Below, in pieces: positions 17,662-25,859 of a stretch of DNA of 64,000 nt (position 1 is its first letter; each line of letters starts with the position of its first letter). The notes under the pieces were generated by a model that had not been told where the DNA came from, did not search any database, and saw only the letters and a list, made by a program, of their open reading frames with translations. A program made the position numbers and the translations under genes. The DNA comes from Acidovorax radicis. Its GTDB lineage: Bacteria; Pseudomonadota; Gammaproteobacteria; Burkholderiales; Burkholderiaceae_C. The stretch lies in assembly GCF_020510705.1 (NCBI RefSeq), contig NZ_CP075184.1:558001-622000 (forward strand). The letters run 5' to 3'.

Positions 17662-18812
17662 CGGCAACCGTGTTCAAGAACGCCCGCATGGTGCTGCCGG
17701 GCGAGGTGGTGCAGGGCAGCCTGCAAGTGGACCGAGGGCGTATTCAAGCGGTAGACAGCGGTGCAACCGCAGCCCTGCAAGGCATCGACCTGGGCGGTGA
17801 CTACCTGTTGCCCGGCCTGGTGGAAATCCACACCGACAATTTCGAGCGCCACCTGATGCCACGCCCCAAGGTGCAATGGGCCGAGATGCCCGCGCTGTTG
17901 GCGCACGATGCCGAGATTGCGGCCGCAGGCATCACCACGGTGCTGGATGCGCTGGGCGTGGGCGAGGCCGATGTGGACAGCCTGCGCGGCAGCGCCTGGA
18001 ACCGCGTGCTCGACACCATCGCCACCTGCACCGAGCGCAACCTGCTGCGTGCGGACCACCACCTGCATGTGCGCTGCGAGCTGCCAGCGCCCAACACCAT
18101 CGACCTGTTCGAGCCTTTTCACGGCCACCCGCGCCTGTCGCTGATTTCGCTGATGGACCACACCCCGGGCCAGCGCCAGTGGGAGAACATCGAGCAGGCG
18201 CGCACCTACTACACCGGCAAGAAGGGCTGGAGCGCCGAAAAGTTTGAGCGCCAGGTGGCGCACGCCGCCACGCTGCAGGCGCAGTACGCCGAGCCGCACC
18301 GTGCGTATTTCGTGGACTACTGCCGCACGCATGGCATCTCGCTGGCCAGCCACGATGACACCACGGTGGCCCATGTGGAGCAGGCCCATGCCGAAGGGGC
18401 CGCGATGTCGGAGTTCCCCACCACGCTGGCCGCGGCCCAGGCGGCGCATGAGCGCGGCCTGCTCACCGTGATGGGCGGGCCCAACGTAGTGCGGGGTGGG
18501 TCGCACTCGGGCAACGTGGCTGCGGCCGACCTGGCCCGTGCAGGCCTTCTGGACATCCTGTCATCCGACTACGTGCCCGGCAGCTTGCTGAGCGCCGTGA
18601 TGCGTTTGGTGGACGACGGCATCCTGCCCTTGCCGCAGGCCGTGGCCACCGTCACCCGCAACCCGGCCCAGGCGGCGGGTATGGCGGACCGGGGCGCGTT
18701 GGCGCCCGGCCTGCGCGCTGATCTGGTGCAGGTGCACATGGCCGAGCTGCCCGGTGGCGGACGGCAGGCCGTGGTGCGCGGTGTGTGGCGCGAAGGGCAG
18801 CGCGTGCTCTAG
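17658..18812 (+). CDS. phnM: Triphosphoribosyl phosphonate diphosphohydrolase PhnM
   Basis: Amidohydrolase-superfamily enzyme removing diphosphate from 5-triphosphoribosyl phosphonate before PhnJ acts. 384 residues. Metal ligands are visible in LPGLVEIHTDNFERHLMPRP (HxD), in LISLMDHTPGQRQ and in ASHDDTT; the motif MGGPNVVRGGSHSGN is typical of PhnM. Last gene of the phnG-M unit; a 96-base gap with a PhnF-like operator separates it from phnC. Confidence 0.95.
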   Translation: MTATVFKNARMVLPGEVVQGSLQVDRGRIQAVDSGATAALQGIDLGGDYLLPGLVEIHTDNFERHLMPRPKVQWAEMPALLAHDAEIAAAGITTVLDALGVGEADVDSLRGSAWNRVLDTIATCTERNLLRADHHLHVRCELPAPNTIDLFEPFHGHPRLSLISLMDHTPGQRQWENIEQARTYYTGKKGWSAEKFERQVAHAATLQAQYAEPHRAYFVDYCRTHGISLASHDDTTVAHVEQAHAEGAAMSEFPTTLAAAQAAHERGLLTVMGGPNVVRGGSHSGNVAAADLARAGLLDILSSDYVPGSLLSAVMRLVDDGILPLPQAVATVTRNPAQAAGMADRGALAPGLRADLVQVHMAELPGGGRQAVVRGVWREGQRVL

Positions 18813-18876
18813 GACGCTGACATCCAAACTTCTCCCAACTGTCAAAGCACTGTCATGCGTTGCAACCAGACTTTGG

Positions 18877-18888
18877 TTGTCTAGACGA
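18877..18888. promoter_or_regulatory. Second PhnF-type operator, before phnC
   Basis: TTGTCTAGACGA matches the HutC pattern and the phnG operator in 10 of 12 bases, 20 bases before the phnC ATG. The larger palindrome GTTGTCTAGACGAC (18876-18889) is perfect apart from one pair. A possible TTGCAA (18860-18865) and TAGACG (18882-18887), 16 bases apart, would put the site on the minus-10. This suggests phnCDE is a separately started, PhnF-controlled transcript. Confidence 0.65.
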
Positions 18889-18908
18889 CTTAACCCCAGG
18901 AGGCAGCC

Positions 18909-19768
18909 ATGCCAGCCGCACTTCACATCCGACAACTGAATAAGCACTTTGCTAACGGCAAGCACGCCCTGCGCGACATCAACCTCACCGTGCAACGCGG
19001 TGAGATGGTGGCACTGATCGGCGCCTCGGGCTCGGGCAAGTCCACCCTGCTGCGCCATGTGGCGGGCCTGGTGCTGGCCGATGCGGCCAGCGATTCACTG
19101 ATCGAGGTGGATGGCCGTTGCGTGCAGCAGGGCGGGCGCATCCACAGCGACATCCGCAAGGTGCGTTCGCAGGTGGGCTTTGTGTTCCAGCAGTTCAACC
19201 TGGTGGACCGTTTGCCCGTGTTGATGAACGTGCTGGTGGGCCTGCTGCACCGCACGCCCCGGTGGCGTGGCTGGCTGCGCGTGTTCAAGCCGCAGGAGCG
19301 TGCGCTGGCGCTGGAGGCGCTCAGCCGCGTGGGCATTGCCGAGTGCCATGCACAGCGTGCGTCCACCTTGTCGGGCGGGCAACAGCAGCGCGCGGCCATT
19401 GCCCGCACGCTGGTGCAGGGCGCCAAGGTGGTGCTGGCCGACGAGCCCATTGCGTCGCTCGACCCGGAATCTTCGCGCAAGGTCATGGACATCCTGGCGC
19501 GCATCAACCGCGAGGACCGCTGCACCGTCATCGTGTCGCTGCACCAGGTGGATGTGGCCATCAAATACTGCCCCGTGTGGTGGCCTTGCACCACGGGCAG
19601 GTGGTGTACGACGGCCCGTCGGCAGCTCTCACACCCGCCCTGCTGCGGGGCCTTTATGGCGTGCAGGCTGACGAGATCCTGGCGGATGCGGCGGGTGTTT
19701 CCACCACGCCTGTCTCGGCGCCGATGCCCGCACCGCAGTGGTCACCGGCCATGGTCCAGGCCGTCTGA
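18909..19768 (+). pseudogene. phnC: Phosphonate ABC transporter ATP-binding protein PhnC, frameshifted
   Basis: ATPase of the PhnCDE phosphonate importer. From ATG 18909 (AGGAGG at 18898-18903) the protein is a good Phn[67 protein letters not shown]. After IKYC the frame breaks at CCCC (19571-19574). A fifth C would continue as [15 protein letters not shown] and end at TGA 19766-19768. The span is 860 bases, one short of a multiple of three. All ATPase motifs lie before the break; as written, translation would run to 19931 with a wrong tail, past the phnD start. True mutation or homopolymer sequencing error. Confidence 0.85.
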
Positions 19769-19812
19769 ACGGTATTTCGATTCCTTTAACCCCCTTCTCT
19801 GGAGCTTTCACC

Positions 19813-20760
19813 ATGATCAAGAAACTGTGCGCCGCCCTGACCCTCGGGCTGGGATTGACCGCGGGCGCGTTGGCCCAGGACATCAACTTCGGCATGATCT
19901 CGACCGAGGCCTCGCAAAACCTCAAGGCTGACTGGCAACCCCTGCTGGACGACATGGCCAAGCAGACCGGCCTGAAGATCAACGCCTTCTTCGCGTCCGA
20001 CTACGCAGGCCTCATTGAAGCCATGCGCTTTAACAAGATGCAGGCGGCGTGGCTGGGTAACAAGTCGGCCATGGAAGCCGTGGACCGCGCCAATGGCGAG
20101 GTATTTGCGCAGATGGTCAATGCCGATGGCACGCAGGGCTACTACTCGCACCTCATCGTGCACAAGGACAGCCCCCTGGCCACGCTGGATGACGTGCTCA
20201 AGAACGGCAAGTCGCTGAGCTTTGGCAATGGCGATCCCAACTCCACCTCGGGCTTCCTGGTGCCCGGCTACTACGCCTTTGCGCAGAACAAGGTCGACGC
20301 GAAGACACATTTCAAGGTCACGCGCAGCGCCAACCACGAGACCAATGCCCTGGCCGTGGCCAACAAGCAGGTCGATGTAGCCACCAACAACAGCGAAAAC
20401 CTCGAGAAGCTCAAGGAGCGCCAGCCCGAGAAGTTCAAGGACATCAAGATCGTCTGGACCTCGCCATTGATCCCGCTGGACCCCCTGGTGATACGCAAGG
20501 ACCTGCCTGAGCCTCTGAAGGCCAAGATCAAGAACTTCTTCTACAACTACGCCAAGACCGATCCGCGCGAGAAAGAGATCGTGATGAAGATCTCCAAGCT
20601 GTCTGGCTTCAAGCCATCGACCAACGCCCAGCTCACGCCCATCCGCCAGCTCGATCTGTTTGGCAAGCGCAACAAGATCGAGGCCGATGGCACGCTGGCC
20701 GACGCCGACAAGAAGACCCGCTTGGCCGAGATCGACCAGCAGCTGGCGTCGTTGAAGTAA
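19813..20760 (+). CDS. phnD: Phosphonate ABC transporter substrate-binding protein PhnD
   Basis: Periplasmic binding protein for phosphonates, 315 residues. Signal peptide [20 protein letters not shown], cut after ALAQ. Conserved PhnD features: [71 protein letters not shown], and [20 protein letters not shown] ahead of ATG 19813 is a fair ribosome site. It lies between the broken phnC and phnE. Confidence 0.94.
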   Translation: MIKKLCAALTLGLGLTAGALAQDINFGMISTEASQNLKADWQPLLDDMAKQTGLKINAFFASDYAGLIEAMRFNKMQAAWLGNKSAMEAVDRANGEVFAQMVNADGTQGYYSHLIVHKDSPLATLDDVLKNGKSLSFGNGDPNSTSGFLVPGYYAFAQNKVDAKTHFKVTRSANHETNALAVANKQVDVATNNSENLEKLKERQPEKFKDIKIVWTSPLIPLDPLVIRKDLPEPLKAKIKNFFYNYAKTDPREKEIVMKISKLSGFKPSTNAQLTPIRQLDLFGKRNKIEADGTLADADKKTRLAEIDQQLASLK

Positions 20761-20794
20761 TCCGTTGGTTTGTGTTCGCGGCCCAGGTACCCCC

Positions 20795-21601
20795 ATGTCT
20801 TCTGCTCTGAATCCCTCGCTGGCCACGCTGGCCAGCACCACGGCGCCCAAGCGCAGCCTGGCCTGGTATCTGTCGTGGGGCATCCTGCTGGTGCTGCTGG
20901 CGGCGTCCTGGAAGGGCGCCGACATGCGCCCTCTAGCCCTGTGGAACGACTCGGGCAACATGGTCAGCTACGCGGCGGAGTTCTTTCCGCCCAATTTTTC
21001 GCAGTGGCAGATCTATGTGCAGGAGATGCTGGTCACGCTGCAGATTGCGCTGTGGGGCACGGCCCTGGCCGTAGTCACCGCTGTGCCGCTGGCGCTGCTG
21101 GCCTCGTCCAACATCGTGCCCTGGTGGGTGTACCAGCCGGTGCGCCGCGTGCTGGATGCGTTCCGCGCCATCAATGAAATGGTGTTTGCCATGCTGTTCG
21201 TGGTGGCCGTGGGCCTGGGGCCATTTGCCGGCGTGCTGGCGCTGTGGATCCACACCTCGGGCACGCTGGCCAAGCTGTTCTCCGAGGCCGTGGAGGCCAT
21301 CGACCCACAGCCCGTGGAAGGCATCCGCTCCACCGGCGCGAGCGCGCTGCATGAAATCATCTATGGCGTGATCCCGCAGGTGATGCCGCTGTGGATTTCG
21401 TACACGCTCTACCGTTTCGAGGCCAATGTGCGCTCGGCCTCGGTGGTGGGCATGGTGGGCGCGGGGGGCATTGGCGTGGTGCTGTGGGAGATCATTCGCG
21501 GTTTTCAGTACGCCGAAACCTGTGCGGTGATGCTGATCATCGTGGTCACGGTGAGTGCCATTGATGTGGTGTCGGCGCGCATCCGCAAAACCATGGTCTG
21601 A
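20795..21601 (+). CDS. phnE: Phosphonate ABC transporter permease PhnE
   Basis: Inner-membrane permease of the PhnCDE importer, about 268 residues from ATG 20795 with CAGG upstream; a TTG at 20765 would add ten residues. Hydrophobic segments begin at [15 protein letters not shown]. The EAA loop facing PhnC is seen as [20 protein letters not shown] then YGVIPQVMP, and the C-terminal [18 protein letters not shown] is typical of PhnE. Only one permease gene is present. Its stop overlaps a perfect inverted repeat at 21601-21618. Confidence 0.94.
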   Translation: MSSALNPSLATLASTTAPKRSLAWYLSWGILLVLLAASWKGADMRPLALWNDSGNMVSYAAEFFPPNFSQWQIYVQEMLVTLQIALWGTALAVVTAVPLALLASSNIVPWWVYQPVRRVLDAFRAINEMVFAMLFVVAVGLGPFAGVLALWIHTSGTLAKLFSEAVEAIDPQPVEGIRSTGASALHEIIYGVIPQVMPLWISYTLYRFEANVRSASVVGMVGAGGIGVVLWEIIRGFQYAETCAVMLIIVVTVSAIDVVSARIRKTMV

Positions 21602-21618
21602 GAACGTGTTCACGTTCT
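21601..21618. promoter_or_regulatory. Perfect inverted repeat at the phnE stop
   Basis: AGAACGTG (21601-21608), TT, CACGTTCT (21611-21618): 8-base arms with a 2-base centre, starting on the last base of the phnE stop codon and ending 12 bases before the HD gene. It could be a binding site or an RNA hairpin adjusting expression between phnE and the HD gene. No T-tract, so not a classical terminator. Confidence 0.5.
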
Positions 21619-21630
21619 AAGGGGATAACC

Positions 21631-22185
21631 ATGTCGCTGACGCTCTCAGACATCGCCCTGCTGCTCACCGAGCAGGGCCAAAAACAATACGGCCGTGAAG
21701 CCGTGAGCCAGCTCGACCATGCGCTGCAGTGTGCGCACCTGGCCGAGGACGCGGGAGAAACGCCCGCCACCGTGGTGGCGGCCTTGTTGCACGACCTGGG
21801 CCACCTGCTGGCACCGTCAGCCTCCGTGCACGAGGCCCGTGCCCCCCGCCACGACGACTTGCACCAATACGTGGCCCTGCCGTTCCTGCGGGGTGTGCTG
21901 CCCGATGCGGTGCTGGAGCCCATCCGCATGCACGTGGATGCCAAGCGCTATCTGTGCGCCATGGAGGGGGGCTATTGGGCGTCGCTGTCGCCTGCGTCGC
22001 AGCACAGCCTGGCGCTGCAGGGCGGCCCGTATGAGCTGGTGGAGTGTGCGCAGTTTGCGCAACAGCCTTTTGCGCAAGAGGCCATTCGCCTTCGCCGCTA
22101 TGACGACCTGGCCAAGGTGCCGGGCCGTGCCACGCAGGGCTTGCCGCATTACCTGGCGTTGATGGCGGGCGTGGCTGCTGGTTGA
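21631..22185 (+). CDS. Phosphonate-operon HD-domain protein (PhnZ-like oxygenase)
   Basis: A 184-residue HD-domain protein of the family regularly found in phosphonate degradation operons. Characterised relatives (PhnZ) are mixed-valent di-iron oxygenases that cleave 2-amino-1-hydroxyethylphosphonate to glycine and phosphate. Seen: YGREAVSQLDHALQCAHLAE, the HD motif LLHDLGHLL, then HDDLHQYVALPFL and RMHVDAKRYLCA, giving the His/Asp set of the di-iron site. AAGGGG lies 6 bases before the ATG. The partner hydroxylase PhnY is not in this window, so substrate supply is open. Confidence 0.85.
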   Translation: MSLTLSDIALLLTEQGQKQYGREAVSQLDHALQCAHLAEDAGETPATVVAALLHDLGHLLAPSASVHEARAPRHDDLHQYVALPFLRGVLPDAVLEPIRMHVDAKRYLCAMEGGYWASLSPASQHSLALQGGPYELVECAQFAQQPFAQEAIRLRRYDDLAKVPGRATQGLPHYLALMAGVAAG

Positions 22186-22230
22186 TGCGGGGGCGAGGGG
22201 CCACCGCTCAGCCGCTTCTTGAACAGGCGC

Positions 22231-22719
22231 TTAGTCGCCTTTTGCGCGGGCCATCCAAACTAGGTCCAGCGGCCTGTCTTCAAATTCGGTGTTGAGCACC
22301 ACGGTGCTGGTGGTGCGGGCCACGCCGGCAATGGCCTTGATCTCGTAGATCACGTCCTCGAGTGCGCGCGCATGGGTGGTGCGCACCTTGGCCAAAAAGT
22401 CGTATTCACCCGCCACACTGTGCAGCTCCTCCACCTGGGGCATGGCGCGCAGGCGGGGCGCCACGTCGCGGCAGTGGATGCCACCGTCGTTGCGGATGGC
22501 CACAAACGCGGTGAAATTCAGGCCTACCCGCGCAGGGTCCACGCTGATCGAGAAACGGCGGATCACGCCCTTGTCCAGCAGCTTCTTCACCCGCTCATGG
22601 ACGGCGGCGGTGGACAGACCCACTTCTGCGCCCACATCGGAGTATGAACGTCGGCCGTCTGCCCCCAGTGCAGAAATAATTCTGGCGTCCATCTCATCTG
22701 TCTGAATATTTGCTTGCAT
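22231..22719 (-). CDS. Lrp/AsnC family transcriptional regulator
   Basis: A 162-residue regulator. N-terminal helix-turn-helix (DEMDARIISALGADGRRSYS, then STAAVHERVKKLLDKGVI) and C-terminal RAM/ligand domain (VAGEYDFLAKVRT, then LEDVIYEIKAIAGVARTTS). The longer open frame upstream of ATG 22719 runs into the divergent gene and is unlikely. It is divergent from an EamA exporter with 70 bases between, the classic arrangement of an Lrp-type regulator and the amino-acid exporter it controls (inference). Confidence 0.92.
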   Translation of the reverse strand: MQANIQTDEMDARIISALGADGRRSYSDVGAEVGLSTAAVHERVKKLLDKGVIRRFSISVDPARVGLNFTAFVAIRNDGGIHCRDVAPRLRAMPQVEELHSVAGEYDFLAKVRTTHARALEDVIYEIKAIAGVARTTSTVVLNTEFEDRPLDLVWMARAKGD

Positions 22720-22741
22720 AAGCGCCTGTTTTTGATAAAAA

Positions 22742-22770
22742 TTACGAAAACCTCGCGATTTCCATACATT
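22742..22770 (+). promoter_or_regulatory. Possible promoter for the EamA exporter
   Basis: TTACGA (22742-22747) and TACATT (22765-22770) are 17 bases apart in an AT-rich 70-base gap that stands out from its GC-rich surroundings. The Lrp-type regulator probably binds here. The match to sigma-70 is only moderate. Confidence 0.35.
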
Positions 22771-22789
22771 ATTCGGTAAGGTGAAGAAT

Positions 22790-23734
22790 ATGCCGGCAAT
22801 TTTCAATGCGCAAGTGCAATCCCAGCGCAACTGGGCGGTGGCGGTAGCGCTGCTGTTGGTCTATGTGGTGTGGGGCACCACGTATTTCGCCATCGGCATT
22901 GCGCTGCAGACCATGCCGCCGCTGCTCATGAATGCCATTCGTTTTCTGTGCGCGGGTGGCGTGATGCTGGCGATTGCCATCTGGCAGGGGCATGCACTGC
23001 CCACGCGCGAACAGTGGCGCAACTGCGCCCTGGTGGGCGGGCTCATGGTGTTTCTGGCGATGAACTTCATTGGTTTTGCCCAAAAGCTGGGCATCGGCTC
23101 GGGCCTGATGGCCACGGTGGTGACCACCATGCCGATGTGGCTGGCGCTGTGGTCGCGCGGGGGCGGCGAGCATGTGCCGTTGACCAGTTGGATCGGCCTG
23201 GCGCTGGGTGTGGTGGGCGCGCTGCTGCTGGCGCTGGAGGGCGATTTCTCTGCCACCTGGCTCGGTGCGCTGCTGGCCTTTGGCGCACCGCTGTGCTGGA
23301 GCATTGGCTCGTATGCGTCGCGCAAGCTGTCGTTGCCCGCGCCCGCCATGGCCTCGGCCGCGCAGTGGTTTGCGGGTGGCGCGATGGGGTTGGTGGTGGC
23401 GCTGTGGTTCGAGCCGCTCTCGTCCTTGGGTCACGTCAGTGCGAAGTCGTGGGCGGCGTGGGTGTACCTGCTGGTGTTTGGCACGCTGGTGGCGCTCAAC
23501 GCGTACCTGTGGCTGCTGCAGAACACCTCGGCTGCGCTGGCGGGGAGCTATTCATTCGTTAACCCGGCTGTGGCGTTGCTGGTGGGTGTGGTGCTGGGCG
23601 GCGAGTTGCTCACGGGCTGGGTGTATGCCGCGCTGCCGCTGATCGGCGCTGCGCTGGCGTTCATTCTGTATGGCCCCGCGCTGCAGCGGTGGTGGGGTGG
23701 TCAGCGGGTGGGCCACCCCCGACACAGTGCATGA
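22790..23734 (+). CDS. EamA/DMT-family transporter
   Basis: Inner-membrane exporter of about 314 residues with ten hydrophobic segments in two EamA repeats. The first repeat starts VYVVWGTTYFAIGIAL, where other members have VWGSTY; the second contains FGTLVALNAYLWLLQN and AGSYSFVNPAVALLVGVVLG, the usual end of the domain. AAGGTGA precedes ATG 22790; a GTG nine bases earlier is possible. Relatives export amino acids or other metabolites. Its partner Lrp-like regulator suggests an amino-acid-related substrate. Confidence 0.9.
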   Translation: MPAIFNAQVQSQRNWAVAVALLLVYVVWGTTYFAIGIALQTMPPLLMNAIRFLCAGGVMLAIAIWQGHALPTREQWRNCALVGGLMVFLAMNFIGFAQKLGIGSGLMATVVTTMPMWLALWSRGGGEHVPLTSWIGLALGVVGALLLALEGDFSATWLGALLAFGAPLCWSIGSYASRKLSLPAPAMASAAQWFAGGAMGLVVALWFEPLSSLGHVSAKSWAAWVYLLVFGTLVALNAYLWLLQNTSAALAGSYSFVNPAVALLVGVVLGGELLTGWVYAALPLIGAALAFILYGPALQRWWGGQRVGHPRHSA

Positions 23735-23794
23735 CGCAGGTGGGCGTTTGCACAGGCGGCATCCCCTTTGGGAAGCGTTGCTGAACGCCGAGCG

Positions 23795-24199
23795 TCAGTC
23801 GACGCTGTCTGGCACCACGGCCGTGGCCTCGATTTCGATCTTCGCGCGTTCTTCCATGAGCCCAGCCACCTGCACGCAGGCCATGGCCGGAAAGTTCTTG
23901 CCCAGCACCTCGCGGTAGACGGCCCCCAGCTCGCGAAGGCGCGCGTTGTATTCCTTGCGGTCCACCACGTACCAGGTCAGCCGCACCAGGTGTTCTGGCC
24001 CGGAGCCACCGGCTTCCAGCACGGCGCGCACGTTGAGCAGGGTCTGCCGCGTCTGGTCGATGAAGTCATCGCTTTCAAATTGCTGCTGCGCGTTCCAGCC
24101 GATCTGGCCGCCGGTGAAGATCATCGTGCCGCGTGCGGCCACGCCGTTGGCATATCCCTTGGGAGGCACCCAGCCTGCGGGTTGCAAAAATGTGTTCAT
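23795..24199 (-). CDS. RidA/YjgF-family protein
   Basis: A 134-residue RidA-type protein, usually an enamine/imine deaminase acting as a homotrimer. Seen: GTMIFTGGQIGWNAQQQF, QTLLNVRAVLEAGGSGPEHLVRLTWYVVD and CVQVAGLMEERAKIEIEATAVVP. The final R-x-K-I-E-I-E-A stretch holds the conserved basic site residue. It is the last gene of the operon, 6 bases after the CoA ligase, and may clear reactive enamines or imines formed when an amino-bearing ring is opened. Confidence 0.9.
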   Translation of the reverse strand: MNTFLQPAGWVPPKGYANGVAARGTMIFTGGQIGWNAQQQFESDDFIDQTRQTLLNVRAVLEAGGSGPEHLVRLTWYVVDRKEYNARLRELGAVYREVLGKNFPAMACVQVAGLMEERAKIEIEATAVVPDSVD

Positions 24200-24205
24200 G
24201 GTTTC

Positions 24206-25852
24206 TTAGGTGTCGGTGCGGGGCGCCTGTTGGGCTGCCTGGCGCAGCTTGAAGCGTTGGAGTTTGCCGGTTTCGGTGCGCGGCAGCGTGCTGGCGAACT
24301 CAATGACGCGGGGGTATTTGAACGGGGCAATGGTGGCTTTGACGTGGTCCTGCAAGGCCTTGACCATGGCGGCGTCGCCCGTGTGGCCGGGCTTCAACAC
24401 GCAGATGGCCTTTACGACCATGCCGCGCTCTTCGTCCGGCACGCCGATCACGCCACACTCGGCCACGGCGGGGTGGCGCAGCAAGGCGTCTTCGACTTCG
24501 GGGCCGCCCACGTTGTAACCCGCCGTGATGATCATGTCGTCATCGCGCGCCTGGTAAAAGAAGTAGCCGTCGGCATCCTGCGTAAACGCGTCGCCGGGGT
24601 GGTTCCAGCCGTGCCGCACATACTGGCTTTGGCGCGAGTCGTCCAGATACCGGCAGCCCGTGGGGCCGATCACGGCGAGTTTTCCCACCGTGCCCCGTGG
24701 CACTTCGTTGTCGTCATCGTCCACCACACGGGCGGTGTAGCCCGGCACCACTTTGCCTATCGCCCCTGGCCGCGACGAGCCACCGGCCGACGAAATAAAA
24801 ATGTGGAACATCTCGGTGGCGCCAATGCCATCGGTCATGTCGATGCCCGTGGCGCCATGCCACAGGCGGCGCGTGGCGTCGGGCAGGGCCTCGCCAGCGC
24901 TCACGCAGATGCGCAGGCGCGGCAACCCGAGCTGCTGTGCAAACGGCGCCATCTGCCGGTAGAAGGTGGGCGCGGTGTAGCAGATGGTGACGCCCGCCTC
25001 GCGCATCAGGCGCACCATGGTTTCGGGCGTGTACGGCTGGTCGGGGAAGTACACGCTGGCCCCTGCCCACATCGGGAACAGCAGCAACCCGCCCAGCCCG
25101 AACGTGAAAGCCAACGGCGGCGAGCCTGCCACGATGTCGTCGGGCGTGGCGCGCAGCACGTGGCGCGGCCAGGCTTCGCAGGCGGCCAGCACATCGCGGT
25201 GGGTGTGCACCGGCGCCTTGGGCACGCCGGTGGTGCCTGAGGTAAAGGCCATCAGCGCAATGTCGTCTGCCGACGTAGGGCAGGGCGGCGTGGTGCCTGG
25301 TTTGCCCTGCGAGCGCTGCAGCAGGTCGGCCGCATTGGGGGCGGTGTGGAAGGGAACGATGGTGGCCAGCACCGGGTGTTGTGCTTGGGCAGTCTGCAGC
25401 TCGGCCAGCAGGCGGCCATCACACAGCGCCAGCGTGGGCTGGGCGCGGTCGATGATGCTGCCCAGCTCCCCCGCGCGCAGCAGCGGCATGGTGGCCACGG
25501 CCACCAACCCTGCGTACACGGTGCCCAGCCAGGCCAGCGCCATCTCCACCGTGTTGCCGCCGCGCAGCAGCACGCGGTTGCCGGGCACCAGGCCGTGGTC
25601 TTGTGTCAGCACCTCGGCAATGCGCGCGGCCTCGGTGCGGGCGTCGCGGTAGGTGTAGGTGCGGTGGGGGCCGCGCAGAAAAGGGCGGTCGATGTGACCT
25701 GCGCGTTCGGCCTGGTCGAACAGGGCGTGCACCAGGTTGGCCTGGTTGGCGATCTGCAGCTCGGGCAGGTCGTAGCGCAGGGTCGGCAGGGCAGAGGTGG
25801 GCGGCAGCCGGTCGTGCACAAAGTGGTCGGGTTGGGCGGACGGAAAACGCAT
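24206..25852 (-). CDS. Benzoate-type CoA ligase, probably 2-aminobenzoate-CoA ligase
   Basis: A 548-residue acyl-adenylate-forming enzyme that would activate an aromatic acid to its CoA thioester with ATP. Motifs: A3 LMAFTSGTTGVPKAPVHTH, A5 GIGATEMFHIF, A7 region DDDMIITAGYNVGGPEVED, and the C-terminal lysine in PRTETGKLQRFKLR. The GATEMFHIF and NVGGPEVED pieces are typical of the benzoate/2-aminobenzoate ligase branch (AbmG type). AGGAG precedes ATG 25852. With the monooxygenase upstream, 2-aminobenzoate or salicylate is the likely substrate; sequence alone does not decide. Confidence 0.87.
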   Translation of the reverse strand: MRFPSAQPDHFVHDRLPPTSALPTLRYDLPELQIANQANLVHALFDQAERAGHIDRPFLRGPHRTYTYRDARTEAARIAEVLTQDHGLVPGNRVLLRGGNTVEMALAWLGTVYAGLVAVATMPLLRAGELGSIIDRAQPTLALCDGRLLAELQTAQAQHPVLATIVPFHTAPNAADLLQRSQGKPGTTPPCPTSADDIALMAFTSGTTGVPKAPVHTHRDVLAACEAWPRHVLRATPDDIVAGSPPLAFTFGLGGLLLFPMWAGASVYFPDQPYTPETMVRLMREAGVTICYTAPTFYRQMAPFAQQLGLPRLRICVSAGEALPDATRRLWHGATGIDMTDGIGATEMFHIFISSAGGSSRPGAIGKVVPGYTARVVDDDDNEVPRGTVGKLAVIGPTGCRYLDDSRQSQYVRHGWNHPGDAFTQDADGYFFYQARDDDMIITAGYNVGGPEVEDALLRHPAVAECGVIGVPDEERGMVVKAICVLKPGHTGDAAMVKALQDHVKATIAPFKYPRVIEFASTLPRTETGKLQRFKLRQAAQQAPRTDT

Positions 25853-25859
25853 AGTCAGA

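Noticed and set aside
22719..22830. A longer Lrp-type protein starting at 22830
   Set aside because: The extension would overlap the start of the divergent EamA gene and uses the AT-rich promoter region as code.
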